DNA from: an uncultured Christensenella sp.
Lineage (GTDB): Bacteria; Bacillota; Clostridia; Christensenellales; UBA3700
Length of the DNA: 64,000 bases
Direction: 5' to 3'
Assembly: GCA_910584635.1 (NCBI GenBank)
Contig: CAJUBA010000006.1
Span: 1 to 64,000, forward strand
Part shown: positions 54,694-62,844 of the stretch, in pieces
Position numbering within the stretch: position 1 is the first letter of the stretch
Layout: each line of letters begins with the position of its first letter
The notes under the pieces: generated by a model
Databases searched by the model: none
What the model was told of the DNA's origin: nothing
Seen by the model: only the letters and a program-made list of their open reading frames with translations
Translations under genes and position numbers: made by a program

Positions 54694-55725
54694 ATGATAA
54701 AACTTGTAGATGGGGGAATAACTGTAGAGTTCCCAAAAGATAGCAATAATATTAAAGGTGTTATTGAATATATCAATGAATATAACGTAAGACATATAAG
54801 CGTAGTTATTAGAGATAGACAAGGAGATGTTTCAGATAATTACAAATCTTTGTATAGTCTGCAATTCTTGAATAATATTAAAACGCCTGAAAATATAATT
54901 GAATTTGATTTATTTAGCGAATTTGAAGATTATTCGCCCATATATAAGTTTGTAAATTTAGAGAAATTTTCGGTTTCTGTAGGGGGCGAGAATATTATAG
55001 ATATTTCTAAGTTTGTAAAATTAAAGAAGTTGCAAACTCATAAGTTATCTCCATTCTCTAATTTAGATAAATGTTTTGTAAAAATGTTATGTTATGGCAA
55101 TGTAACAGGGCATTTGGATTGTGAAACAAAGCGTTTGCAACAAATGATTCAATTAGAAGATTTAAGGCTATTTAGAATATATAATTTTTCAATAGAATCT
55201 ATTTGTGAATTGAAAAAATTAAAAAAATTATGGTTTACGCAATGTGATTTAGAAAATTTATGTGGCATACAAAAATTACAAGCATTGGAATTTATAAATG
55301 TGGGACATTGCAATAAATTTGCTGATGTTAATGGAGTAGGGGAATTACAAAAACTCAAATATCTTTGGTTTGATACTTGCCCCAAATTAAAAGACATAAC
55401 TGATGTTGGAAGAAGCAGAAATCTTAGGACGCTGGCTTTGGAAAATATAAAAATAGGCGATTTTTCATTATTGGAAAATATGCGTAGTAAAACATCATTA
55501 AAATGTTTAATGCTTGAAAATTGTGGTAATATAGGTTCAATTAAGTTTTTAGAACACTATCCAAGTTTACAAGCGTTTGATTGTTACAATACTAATGTGC
55601 TTGACGGAGATATAAAACCATGTTTAAGATTGGAAAGCGCTAGAATAACGAATAAAAGGCATTATAATATGAAATCGAAACAATTACCATTCGGAAGGTC
55701 GTTTTTTCAATGGTTTGATGATTAG
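54694..55725 (+). CDS. Leucine-rich-repeat protein, candidate immunity A
   Basis: A 343-residue soluble protein. After a distinct N-terminal domain (1-100), leucine-rich repeats of about 22 residues run to the end (LKKLWFTQCDLENLCGIQKL; LKYLWFDTCPKLKDITDVG; LECLxLxNCG-type units). The ending NKRHYNMKSKQLPFG is shared with 61077-62087. Leucine-rich-repeat proteins are known as immunity genes in some polymorphic toxin loci; binding is inferred. TTAGGAGATAAAAGC precedes the ATG. The intergenic lead-in matches that of the second copy. Confidence 0.7.
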   Translation: MIKLVDGGITVEFPKDSNNIKGVIEYINEYNVRHISVVIRDRQGDVSDNYKSLYSLQFLNNIKTPENIIEFDLFSEFEDYSPIYKFVNLEKFSVSVGGENIIDISKFVKLKKLQTHKLSPFSNLDKCFVKMLCYGNVTGHLDCETKRLQQMIQLEDLRLFRIYNFSIESICELKKLKKLWFTQCDLENLCGIQKLQALEFINVGHCNKFADVNGVGELQKLKYLWFDTCPKLKDITDVGRSRNLRTLALENIKIGDFSLLENMRSKTSLKCLMLENCGNIGSIKFLEHYPSLQAFDCYNTNVLDGDIKPCLRLESARITNKRHYNMKSKQLPFGRSFFQWFDD

Positions 55726-55840
55726 CAACTAAATGAATAGGTAATTTGGGTTTTACTCAAATATATGATAAAACATACGGGTAAAAGTGTAATACAAAGG
55801 AAAAAAGTAAGTCAATACAAATAGACACATGAGGAGAGAT

Positions 55841-56809
55841 ATGACAAAGAAAGATTTATATTGCATAAAGACAGATAATGGGTATGGATTGTTTCAAGAA
55901 TATGATAGTTATCCAAATATGTTTAACTATATATTCTATGTGGTATATTATGCGCAAATTATGTCGCTGTCGGAAACAGAGATACAGCAAGCAATAAAAG
56001 GGGAATACTACTATTCGCGTATAAGTTTTGAAATGTGGAAAAAAGGATTTTCTAAAAATATTTTACTAAGTAATCCTAAGGTTGAGTTTAGCGCAAGAGA
56101 TTTTGGTATTAAAGATGAAGACCCGTATTACGGTAAATGTAGTTTAATATATTTGGGACAGTATGATTTGCCGTATAGTGTAGAATTGCCTAAATATTCT
56201 CGGAAATTGGATTTATCTAAACTTTCTGGAAAGTATAAGTGGAATATTCATAATGAAATCAATAATTGTTTGGAGAGGAATGAGCGAGGAGTATCTATTT
56301 CGTATAAGAAACTCAACGATAATATCAAGTCTTATCCGAGATATTTTATTGCGCATCCTGTGGAAATAAAGAAAAGATTTAACGCAAATTATAGGCAGAG
56401 CGAAGATGATAAATGGGTAGAGAGATATTTCGAAGAATTTTATCAGGAATATCCGGAATATAGACCATCAAAGTTGAAGTATGAGGAAGTAAAGTATCCG
56501 TTGCCGGTAAATGAACTGCGAGAATTGAGCAAGGATATAGAAGAAGAAAAGGAAAGGAAAGAGTATGAAAGATTCTGCGACAAAATAGAAGAATTGTGTC
56601 TAGTATTTTTAGATGGAATAGACCAAGATAAAAAGGCAGTACGAAAGTGGTTAAAAGCCTTAATAGACGGTTTGAATAGTCTAAATAAAGAAACGGGATT
56701 GATAGATACATTAGAAGCAGAGATAATCTACGAGTATGTGTCAAACATATTGAAATCGCTAAAAAAGATAAGTCTATTAGAATATTTAGAAGAAAAAAGA
56801 GATTGGTAA
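55841..56809 (+). CDS. Unknown mosaic immunity-candidate family, copy 1
   Basis: A 322-residue soluble protein, start at ATG 55841 after AGGAGAG (an in-frame ATG at 55829 lies inside that site). The first about 210 residues (KKDLYCIKTDNGYGLFQEYD, GKCSLIYLGQYDLP) differ from the paralogue at 60025 in many places, whereas the last about 110 residues are identical in protein sequence. The C-terminal part is helical and highly charged (ELSKDIEEEKERKEYERFC). I do not recognise the family; a faint Imm26-like look in the N-terminal part is not enough to claim. Position suggests an immunity or accessory role. Confidence 0.6.
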   Translation: MTKKDLYCIKTDNGYGLFQEYDSYPNMFNYIFYVVYYAQIMSLSETEIQQAIKGEYYYSRISFEMWKKGFSKNILLSNPKVEFSARDFGIKDEDPYYGKCSLIYLGQYDLPYSVELPKYSRKLDLSKLSGKYKWNIHNEINNCLERNERGVSISYKKLNDNIKSYPRYFIAHPVEIKKRFNANYRQSEDDKWVERYFEEFYQEYPEYRPSKLKYEEVKYPLPVNELRELSKDIEEEKERKEYERFCDKIEELCLVFLDGIDQDKKAVRKWLKALIDGLNSLNKETGLIDTLEAEIIYEYVSNILKSLKKISLLEYLEEKRDW

Positions 56810-56833
56810 AAAGAGTTTTAGGCAAGGTAATAT

Positions 56834-57649
56834 ATGATAAACAATTATAAAGTAGTTGAAAATAGCGAGGTCGGAATAATAGAAACTTTCTATGAAGAGT
56901 GGGAATCCACTCTGATTAAGAAAAGTTTTTGCGAATGTTATTTGCCAAAGAAAGATTGCATAGATAAGGCATACTGTAGATTTGAAGATAGTAATGGTAA
57001 TGTAATTGCAAATTTAGCATTGCCCAACGATATTATGTATAGTTTGTATAACAATCAATCAGGAGTCGTACTTGTAAATGACGATATGGTAATACTGTGC
57101 GGATGGAATAAATATGAAACGTCTTGTTATTCGCTGAAAACTAATGAGTTATTATGGACTAGTAAAATTAGTAAAGTTTGCGATATATTTGTCTATGCAA
57201 ATAAAGTATATGCGTATTGTTCGACTTCAAAGGACGAATTGTATTTACTATCGCTAGAAACGGGAAAGGTTCTAAAAAAATTGTTGTACCATAAATCAGA
57301 TTTAGAATCTTTGTATATTTACAGATTGTCTGGAAGATATTTAGTTGGTTATAATATGGGATTTATATTTATATACGATATGAAAAATGACGAATTAAGT
57401 ATGAGTAGAATGTTTGTAAAACAACCTAGTAAATATTATTGGCTTCACAAAGTAATATCAATGAATGATAAAGAGGTATTATTTAGGTACAAGGAATTAG
57501 ATACAAGAAAAGGAGAAACTCGGTACCAGGAGCAAATAATAAACATTGAAACTTTGATTAAACAATCGATTAAATGTAAATTTGATAAAACTGTGCCTAC
57601 TGAGTATAGTGAATTGGAAAGTGAATACAATCGATTGTTTAGCAACTAA
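56834..57649 (+). CDS. Beta-propeller-like protein, candidate immunity
   Basis: A 271-residue soluble protein. Repeated short blade-like stretches (VLVNDDMVILCGWNKYETSC, LLSLETGKVLKKL, LVGYNMGFIFIYD) suggest a PQQ/WD-like beta-propeller. Single copy in the island. CAAGGTAATAT precedes the ATG. It is preceded by the repeated segment AAAAAGAGTTTTAGGCAAGG. Whether it binds a toxin is unknown. Confidence 0.55.
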   Translation: MINNYKVVENSEVGIIETFYEEWESTLIKKSFCECYLPKKDCIDKAYCRFEDSNGNVIANLALPNDIMYSLYNNQSGVVLVNDDMVILCGWNKYETSCYSLKTNELLWTSKISKVCDIFVYANKVYAYCSTSKDELYLLSLETGKVLKKLLYHKSDLESLYIYRLSGRYLVGYNMGFIFIYDMKNDELSMSRMFVKQPSKYYWLHKVISMNDKEVLFRYKELDTRKGETRYQEQIINIETLIKQSIKCKFDKTVPTEYSELESEYNRLFSN

Positions 57650-57671
57650 TAAAAACGTATAGGAGATAATC

Positions 57672-58262
57672 ATGAAATATTTTGAAATTTTTGATTGTGA
57701 ACATGCAGTAAAAGACCCTATGGTATGTGAAACAAATCTAGAAGATTTGAAAATAAATAAAAGAATATTCAGAATTTGTAAAGAGTTTACAGGCAGTGAA
57801 AATATTAAATTTTATGCTGAACTTAAAGAAGATGACGGAACGCCCGATGACTTTTTACAAAACACGGAAATGGTGCCAATCTTTTCGCCAAGAATGAGAG
57901 AAGCAATAGAGGAAGCGGGAATTACGGGAATACAGTATATACCAATAGAAGTAGAGCATTACAACAAAGAAAAATTAGAGGGATATTGTATCGCTAATGT
58001 GCTAAATTCTGTTTCGGATGCGCTTGATATAGATAAGTCGATATTTTGGAATAGTAAGTCGGATAATGGAAAGTTGCTTTTGTATATACCGTCTATAAAA
58101 TCTGAAAAGGTTCCTGACAGCATTGATATATTTAGACTTAAATATGACGAAAGAATCGAAAACGATTACAGCACTTTTATAGTAGTATCCGAAAGATTCA
58201 AGTCTATAATCGCTAAAAACAAATTTACCGGCATAGGGTTTAGCAAAAACAGAGCAGAGTAG
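57672..58262 (+). CDS. Imm11-like immunity protein, copy 3
   Basis: A 196-residue paralogue, the closest to copy 1. The N-terminal start MKYFEIFDCEHAVKDPMV, the middle block and the ending FTGIGFSKNRAE agree, with substitutions mainly at residues 115-160. It lies 3.7 kb from copy 1, separated by unrelated families, so it looks like a separate cassette or a recent duplication. AGGAGATAATC precedes the ATG. Confidence 0.75.
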   Translation: MKYFEIFDCEHAVKDPMVCETNLEDLKINKRIFRICKEFTGSENIKFYAELKEDDGTPDDFLQNTEMVPIFSPRMREAIEEAGITGIQYIPIEVEHYNKEKLEGYCIANVLNSVSDALDIDKSIFWNSKSDNGKLLLYIPSIKSEKVPDSIDIFRLKYDERIENDYSTFIVVSERFKSIIAKNKFTGIGFSKNRAE

Positions 58263-58275
58263 AGGGAAGAAGAAA

Positions 58276-58791
58276 ATGAAAGGAATAAGTTATATAGTTT
58301 TTAATGAAAGTCAAATTCGAGAAATAATTGGAGATGCGATTGCTTCTATTGGATGTAGGATAATGCGGTCAGACAATTTCCATAGTTACGATATAAATTT
58401 CGATGATAGTAATGGCTTAGTTATAGAAAGTATTATACGAACTGTTTCCTTAGAAGAGATTGGTAATCAAGAAATTGAGAATTTGTCATTAATGGAGTTG
58501 CTTTTGTTATACAAGAAGCAAAAAAGAGAAGTTGTCTATTGTAATCTAACTGAAGAAAAAATAAAGTTTTTGATTTTGGAAGAGTTAGATACATGGAAAC
58601 GAACCGCTAAACTTGTGGAAATGCCATATATAAAAATTAAGTTTAATGGAAAGTTGAATGAAAATTTAACTTGCTTAATAATGGCGTCTAAAAGAGAAAT
58701 CGATCCTATTGTAGAACAAAAAATACTAGAAACAAAACATGAATTTGTTGATGATATTAACCTTTTGGAGATTAAAAAATATCAATGTTGA
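58276..58791 (+). CDS. Unknown tandem family, copy 1
   Basis: A 171-residue soluble protein that I do not recognise. It shares with the next two genes the start MKGxxYIxxN, IIGDAIASI near 16-24 and an ending NLTCLIMASKREIDPIVEQK then LLEIKKYQ. The N-terminal half is the most variable of the three. It follows an Imm11 copy by 13 bp. Probably an immunity family in the island. Confidence 0.6.
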   Translation: MKGISYIVFNESQIREIIGDAIASIGCRIMRSDNFHSYDINFDDSNGLVIESIIRTVSLEEIGNQEIENLSLMELLLLYKKQKREVVYCNLTEEKIKFLILEELDTWKRTAKLVEMPYIKIKFNGKLNENLTCLIMASKREIDPIVEQKILETKHEFVDDINLLEIKKYQC

Positions 58792-58833
58792 TAAAGCAAT
58801 AACAAAAGAAATAGGAGATTTGATAATTAGAAA

Positions 58834-59367
58834 ATGAAAGAATTATATTATATTCTATTAAACCAAAACCATATTATGGATATTATGGGCGATGTTATTG
58901 ATAATATCGAAAGTAGTTCGTACGGTAAAGGAGATTCTGTTGATTCCCATCGTAGAATGATGGGCGACGATAAAGGTTTACATTTTGAATATATTGGTTT
59001 AATAAATGCGGAAGAAGAAATTTTGAAGCAGTTGGATTTTTATAATTCATATCAAATAGAGAATCAAAATACGATTGATACCGTTGCGTTTCTTAAAGAA
59101 AAGAAATTGAATTTTATATATTATTACATTGGCGAAAATGCAATAAGAAAATATATAATTCAAATGCTGTCGCAATGGAGGAAGACCTCACAAATTAAGA
59201 AAATGAAATATATAAATATTAAGTTTGAAGCGGAGGAGAATCTAACTTGTTTGGTAACAGCGTCTAAGAGTAAAATCGATACAATTGTAGAACAGCAAAT
59301 ATTAGAAACAAAACATGATTTTGCCGAAGATACCAACCTTTTGGAGGCAAAAAAATATCAATATTGA
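58834..59367 (+). CDS. Unknown tandem family, copy 2
   Basis: A 177-residue paralogue (MKELYYILLNQNHIMDIMGD; IDTIVEQQILETKHDFAEDT). AGGAG lies 16 bp upstream of the ATG, farther than usual. The preceding 45 bp (GATAAAGCAATAACAAAAGA...) are repeated before copy 3, so whole units including leader were duplicated. Confidence 0.6.
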   Translation: MKELYYILLNQNHIMDIMGDVIDNIESSSYGKGDSVDSHRRMMGDDKGLHFEYIGLINAEEEILKQLDFYNSYQIENQNTIDTVAFLKEKKLNFIYYYIGENAIRKYIIQMLSQWRKTSQIKKMKYINIKFEAEENLTCLVTASKSKIDTIVEQQILETKHDFAEDTNLLEAKKYQY

Positions 59368-59409
59368 TAAAGTAATAACAAAAGAAAAAGGAGATTTAGT
59401 AGACAGAGT

Positions 59410-59949
59410 ATGAAAGGATTATATTATATTTTATTAAACAAAGAGCAAATTAACGATATTGTGGGCGACGCTATTGCCGATATCGAAAGCAGTTCGTGCG
59501 CTGAAAACGATGTTGTTAATTCCCATTGGAGAATGAAAAGCGACGATGACGGTTTACACGTTGAATATATTTGTTTAACAAATTGTGAAAAAGAGATTTT
59601 GGAGCAGTTGGATTTTTATAATTTAGGAAATATAGAGAATATAAATACTGTTGATATCTTTACGTTTCTTAAAGAAAAGAATGTGAATTTTATATATTAT
59701 TGCGTTGGCGAGACATCAGTAAAATCATATTTAATTGAAATGTTGTCGCAACGGAAGCGAACCTCAAAACTTGAGAAAATGCCATATATAAATGTAAAGT
59801 TTAATGGGAAATTGAATGAAAATCTAACTTGTTTAATAACAGCGTCTAAGAGTGAAATCGATCCTGTTGTAGAACAAAAAATATTCGAAAAAATACATGA
59901 TTTTGCTGAGGATACCAACCATATAGAGATAAAAAAATATCGCGCATAA
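59410..59949 (+). CDS. Unknown tandem family, copy 3
   Basis: A 179-residue paralogue (MKGLYYILLNKEQINDIVGD; EIDPVVEQKIFEKIHDFAED). Middle sequence mixes features of copies 1 and 2. The function is unknown. The three copies differ enough that each may face a different toxin. Confidence 0.6.
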   Translation: MKGLYYILLNKEQINDIVGDAIADIESSSCAENDVVNSHWRMKSDDDGLHVEYICLTNCEKEILEQLDFYNLGNIENINTVDIFTFLKEKNVNFIYYCVGETSVKSYLIEMLSQRKRTSKLEKMPYINVKFNGKLNENLTCLITASKSEIDPVVEQKIFEKIHDFAEDTNHIEIKKYRA

Positions 59950-59964
59950 AGAGGAGCAAAACAA

Positions 59965-60003
59965 ATGAAAGCCTTTGGAGTTGTTTTTGAAGTATGCTAT
60001 TAA
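59965..60003 (+). other. Very short open frame, possible gene remnant
   Basis: Twelve codons (MKAFGVVFEVCY then stop) with AGAGGAGCAAAAC just before the ATG. The lead-in resembles AAGGAACAAAACAAATG before the gene at 62845. It may be the scar of a lost cassette rather than a working gene. Confidence 0.3.
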
Positions 60004-60024
60004 ATTTAATTAAGGAGGAGAGAT

Positions 60025-61014
60025 ATGGCAAAGAAAGACTTATATTGTATAAAGACAAATAAAGGATATGGTTTGTTTCAGGAATACGATAGTTACCACA
60101 CTATGTTTGGTTATCCTACTGTGTTTAACGATAAAATGTTTTACATAGTATATTACTATCAAATTAAAACGCTGTCTGATATAGAGATAAAACAGGCAAT
60201 GCAGGGAGAGTACTATTATTCGCGTATAAGTTTTGAAATATGGAAAAAAGGATTCCCCCAAAATACTTTATTGAGTAATCCTAACGTAGAGTATAGCGCA
60301 AAAGATTTTGGAATTAAGGAAGAAGACCCGTATTTTGGTAAATGCAGCGTAACGTATTTGGGACAGTATGATTTGCCTTTAAGTGTAGAATTGCCAAAAT
60401 ATTCTCGAAATTTGGATTTATCCAAACTCACGGGACAGTATAAATGGTATATTCACAACGAGGTAAATAATTGCTTAGAGAAAAACGAACGAGGCAAACC
60501 AATCTCATATAAGAAACTCAATGAAGAAATAAAGTCTTATCCTAGATACTTGGGAATTCCTTTAATGGAACTCTTGAAACGGTTTAATGCTGATTACAGG
60601 CAGAATGAGGATGACAAATGGGTAGAGAGATATTTCGAAGAATTTTATGAGGAAAATCCGCAATATCGCCCGTCTAAGTTGAAGTATGAAGAAGTAAAGT
60701 ATCCGTTGCCGGTAAATGAACTGCGAGAATTGAGCAAGGATATAGAAGAAGAAAAGGAAAGGAAAGAGTATGAAAGATTCTGCGACAAAATAGAAGAATT
60801 GTGTCTAGTATTTTTAGATGGAATAGACCAAGATAAAAAGGCAGTACGAAAGTGGTTAAAAGCCTTAATAGACGGTTTGAATAGTCTAAATAAAGAAACG
60901 GGATTGATAGATACATTAGAAGCAGAGATAATCTACGAGTATGTGTCAAACATATTGAAATCGCTAAAAAAGATAAGTCTATTAGAATATTTAGAAGAAA
61001 AAAGAGATTGGTAA
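60025..61014 (+). CDS. Unknown mosaic immunity-candidate family, copy 2
   Basis: A 329-residue paralogue of 55841-56809. N-terminal about 215 residues differ; from YEEVKYPLPVNELREL to RDW the proteins agree completely, and the DNA at 60677-61014 matches 56472-56809 with one difference that I could find. The ATG follows AAGGAGGAGAGAT. The shared 3' part would let homologous recombination swap variable fronts. Confidence 0.6.
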   Translation: MAKKDLYCIKTNKGYGLFQEYDSYHTMFGYPTVFNDKMFYIVYYYQIKTLSDIEIKQAMQGEYYYSRISFEIWKKGFPQNTLLSNPNVEYSAKDFGIKEEDPYFGKCSVTYLGQYDLPLSVELPKYSRNLDLSKLTGQYKWYIHNEVNNCLEKNERGKPISYKKLNEEIKSYPRYLGIPLMELLKRFNADYRQNEDDKWVERYFEEFYEENPQYRPSKLKYEEVKYPLPVNELRELSKDIEEEKERKEYERFCDKIEELCLVFLDGIDQDKKAVRKWLKALIDGLNSLNKETGLIDTLEAEIIYEYVSNILKSLKKISLLEYLEEKRDW

Positions 61015-61076
61015 AAAGAGTGTTAGGCAAGGTAATCTATAGACAAGAACTTTAGAGGTACATTAGGAGATAAAAT

Positions 61077-62087
61077 ATGATAAAAAAATGTGGAGATGGA
61101 AGTGTAAAAATAGAACTTCCGCAAGATTTGGAAATAATGAATGAGTGTATAAATTACATCAATGAAAACCGATGCAATTATATTTGGATTAATGTAGAGA
61201 ATTGTGAGCAGCCGGTTAATTTAGATTTTTTATATAAGATTGAAAGACCTGATATGGTGAATCATCTGAAATTGTGTGGCAAATTAACTATAAGCGATGT
61301 GGTTTATAGATTTACAAATCTTGAAGAATTGTCTTATTTTGTGGAAAATAAAAAAACCGGTATTAATTTGTCTAAATTTCCGAATTTAGAAATTTTGGTT
61401 ACTGCTCAAGCAAGCCAACTTGAAAATTTGGATAAATCGTCGGTAGTGGCGTATGCGCAGTATGATGACGGTAAAATAAAGCCGGAAATAATACGACAAT
61501 TGAAAGGACTTGTAGATTTAAGACTTCACGGACCGAAGGACTTTTCCTTTGATTTTATAGAAAACCCGGAGAAGTTGAAAATTACATTTATAACACAGTG
61601 CAACGTTAAGAATCTTCACGGAATTGAAAGAATAAAAAATCTGCATTTACTGTGTTTGACGCATTGCAGGTCGATAAGTAGTATAGAAGGAATATCAAAG
61701 GTTTCGAATCTAAAAAAATTATGGATAGATTCCTGTCCTAAATTGGAAGATATATCGGAGATAAAAAATCTTGAGAATTTGAAAGTATTGATATTGGAAA
61801 ATATCAAGAAATGCGATTTAAGTTTTTTGGAAGGAATGAAATGTACTGAGTCTTTGGAATGCTTGGTACTTAGGAATTGCGGAAGTATACCGTCAATAAA
61901 GTTTTTTGAAAGGTATCCTAAATTGCAGTGTTTTGATTTCGTGTATACAAACATAATAGACGGGGATTTGACGCCGTGTCTTAGATTAAAAGAAGCAAAT
62001 ACATTTAACAAAAGACATTACAACTTGAAGGATACTCAATTACCCGATAGCGGCGGATTTGGCGAATGGTGGCTAAAAGAGGATTGA
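61077..62087 (+). CDS. Leucine-rich-repeat protein, candidate immunity B
   Basis: A 336-residue paralogue of 54694-55725 with the same plan: unique N-terminal 100 residues, leucine-rich repeats (LHLLCLTHCRSISSIEGI; LKKLWIDSCPKLEDISEI), and the ending FNKRHYNLKDTQLP. The lead-in TAATCTATAGACAA...AGGAGATAAAAT repeats that of copy A. Probably binds and blocks a toxin or another partner; unproven. Confidence 0.7.
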   Translation: MIKKCGDGSVKIELPQDLEIMNECINYINENRCNYIWINVENCEQPVNLDFLYKIERPDMVNHLKLCGKLTISDVVYRFTNLEELSYFVENKKTGINLSKFPNLEILVTAQASQLENLDKSSVVAYAQYDDGKIKPEIIRQLKGLVDLRLHGPKDFSFDFIENPEKLKITFITQCNVKNLHGIERIKNLHLLCLTHCRSISSIEGISKVSNLKKLWIDSCPKLEDISEIKNLENLKVLILENIKKCDLSFLEGMKCTESLECLVLRNCGSIPSIKFFERYPKLQCFDFVYTNIIDGDLTPCLRLKEANTFNKRHYNLKDTQLPDSGGFGEWWLKED

Positions 62088-62124
62088 TGCGATAAAAAAG
62101 AATAGAGAAGAATATTCTTGAAAA

Positions 62125-62232
62125 ATTGAAACGGAATATAGCACTTTTATAGTCGTATCAGATAAATTCAAATCAATAATCGCTAAAAACAAATTCACAG
62201 GCATAGGATTTAGCAAAGTGATAACGGAATAG
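62125..62232 (+). pseudogene. Truncated Imm11-like 3' end
   Basis: The frame reads IETEYSTFIVVSDKFKSIIA then KNKFTGIGFSKVITE and stop, the last 35 residues of the Imm11-like genes, with no start or upstream part. It lies after the second leucine-rich-repeat gene. It marks a lost fourth copy, or a 3' recombination site kept in the array. Confidence 0.8.
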
Positions 62233-62320
62233 AAAAAGTAGAATGGTAATAAAGTAGAGCGTTTGGCGAAATAACTATAGACAAGAATTTTAGATTTACA
62301 TTATTAGGAGGAACAAAAAA

Positions 62321-62707
62321 ATGAAAAATTTGAAAAAGCAGTTCAACAAATGGATGAACACCGAAATGCAGAAGATTAAGGGCGACGCGATTGCGTACTG
62401 CGTTTTAATCTATGAAGAAGCGGACGACGAATCGGAAGATAAGTATTCTGTCGATTTGGTTGCGTTTGACGAGTATGACGAATACGACTGCGATTGGGCG
62501 TGCGGGGACGGAATTTATGCCAGCCATTGCGACGACACGTTGATGTATTTCGATATGCAGGGCGGATGGGAAGTATGTTTGGAAGAAGTAAAAAATCTTA
62601 TAGACAGTTATATTGAAGAAGGTAAATACGCCAACGTACTTAAAAATGCGGAAGCGGTAGGTTACGGATTTGCCGACGGAGATATAGAAATAGCGTACAG
62701 CAAATAA
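62321..62707 (+). CDS. Unknown acidic 128-residue protein, possible immunity
   Basis: A small, strongly acidic soluble protein (DDESEDKYSVDLVAFDEYDE; CDWACGDGIYASHCDD). No family is recognised. The codon use is less AT-rich than the island genes before it and nearer the rest of the window. TAGGAGGAACAAAAAA precedes the ATG. It is the last gene of the array, just before a new surface protein, so it might also belong to that one. Confidence 0.6.
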   Translation: MKNLKKQFNKWMNTEMQKIKGDAIAYCVLIYEEADDESEDKYSVDLVAFDEYDEYDCDWACGDGIYASHCDDTLMYFDMQGGWEVCLEEVKNLIDSYIEEGKYANVLKNAEAVGYGFADGDIEIAYSK

Positions 62708-62844
62708 TACGTTATTAACAGTATAAAAGACCTGTAGTTAGATTAACTAAATAGGTTTAGGGTATAGGGGAATACCTAAAACGCTAATAGGATTGATACT
62801 AACTGTTTAGAGGGAAAATACGCAAATAAAAAGGAACAAAACAA

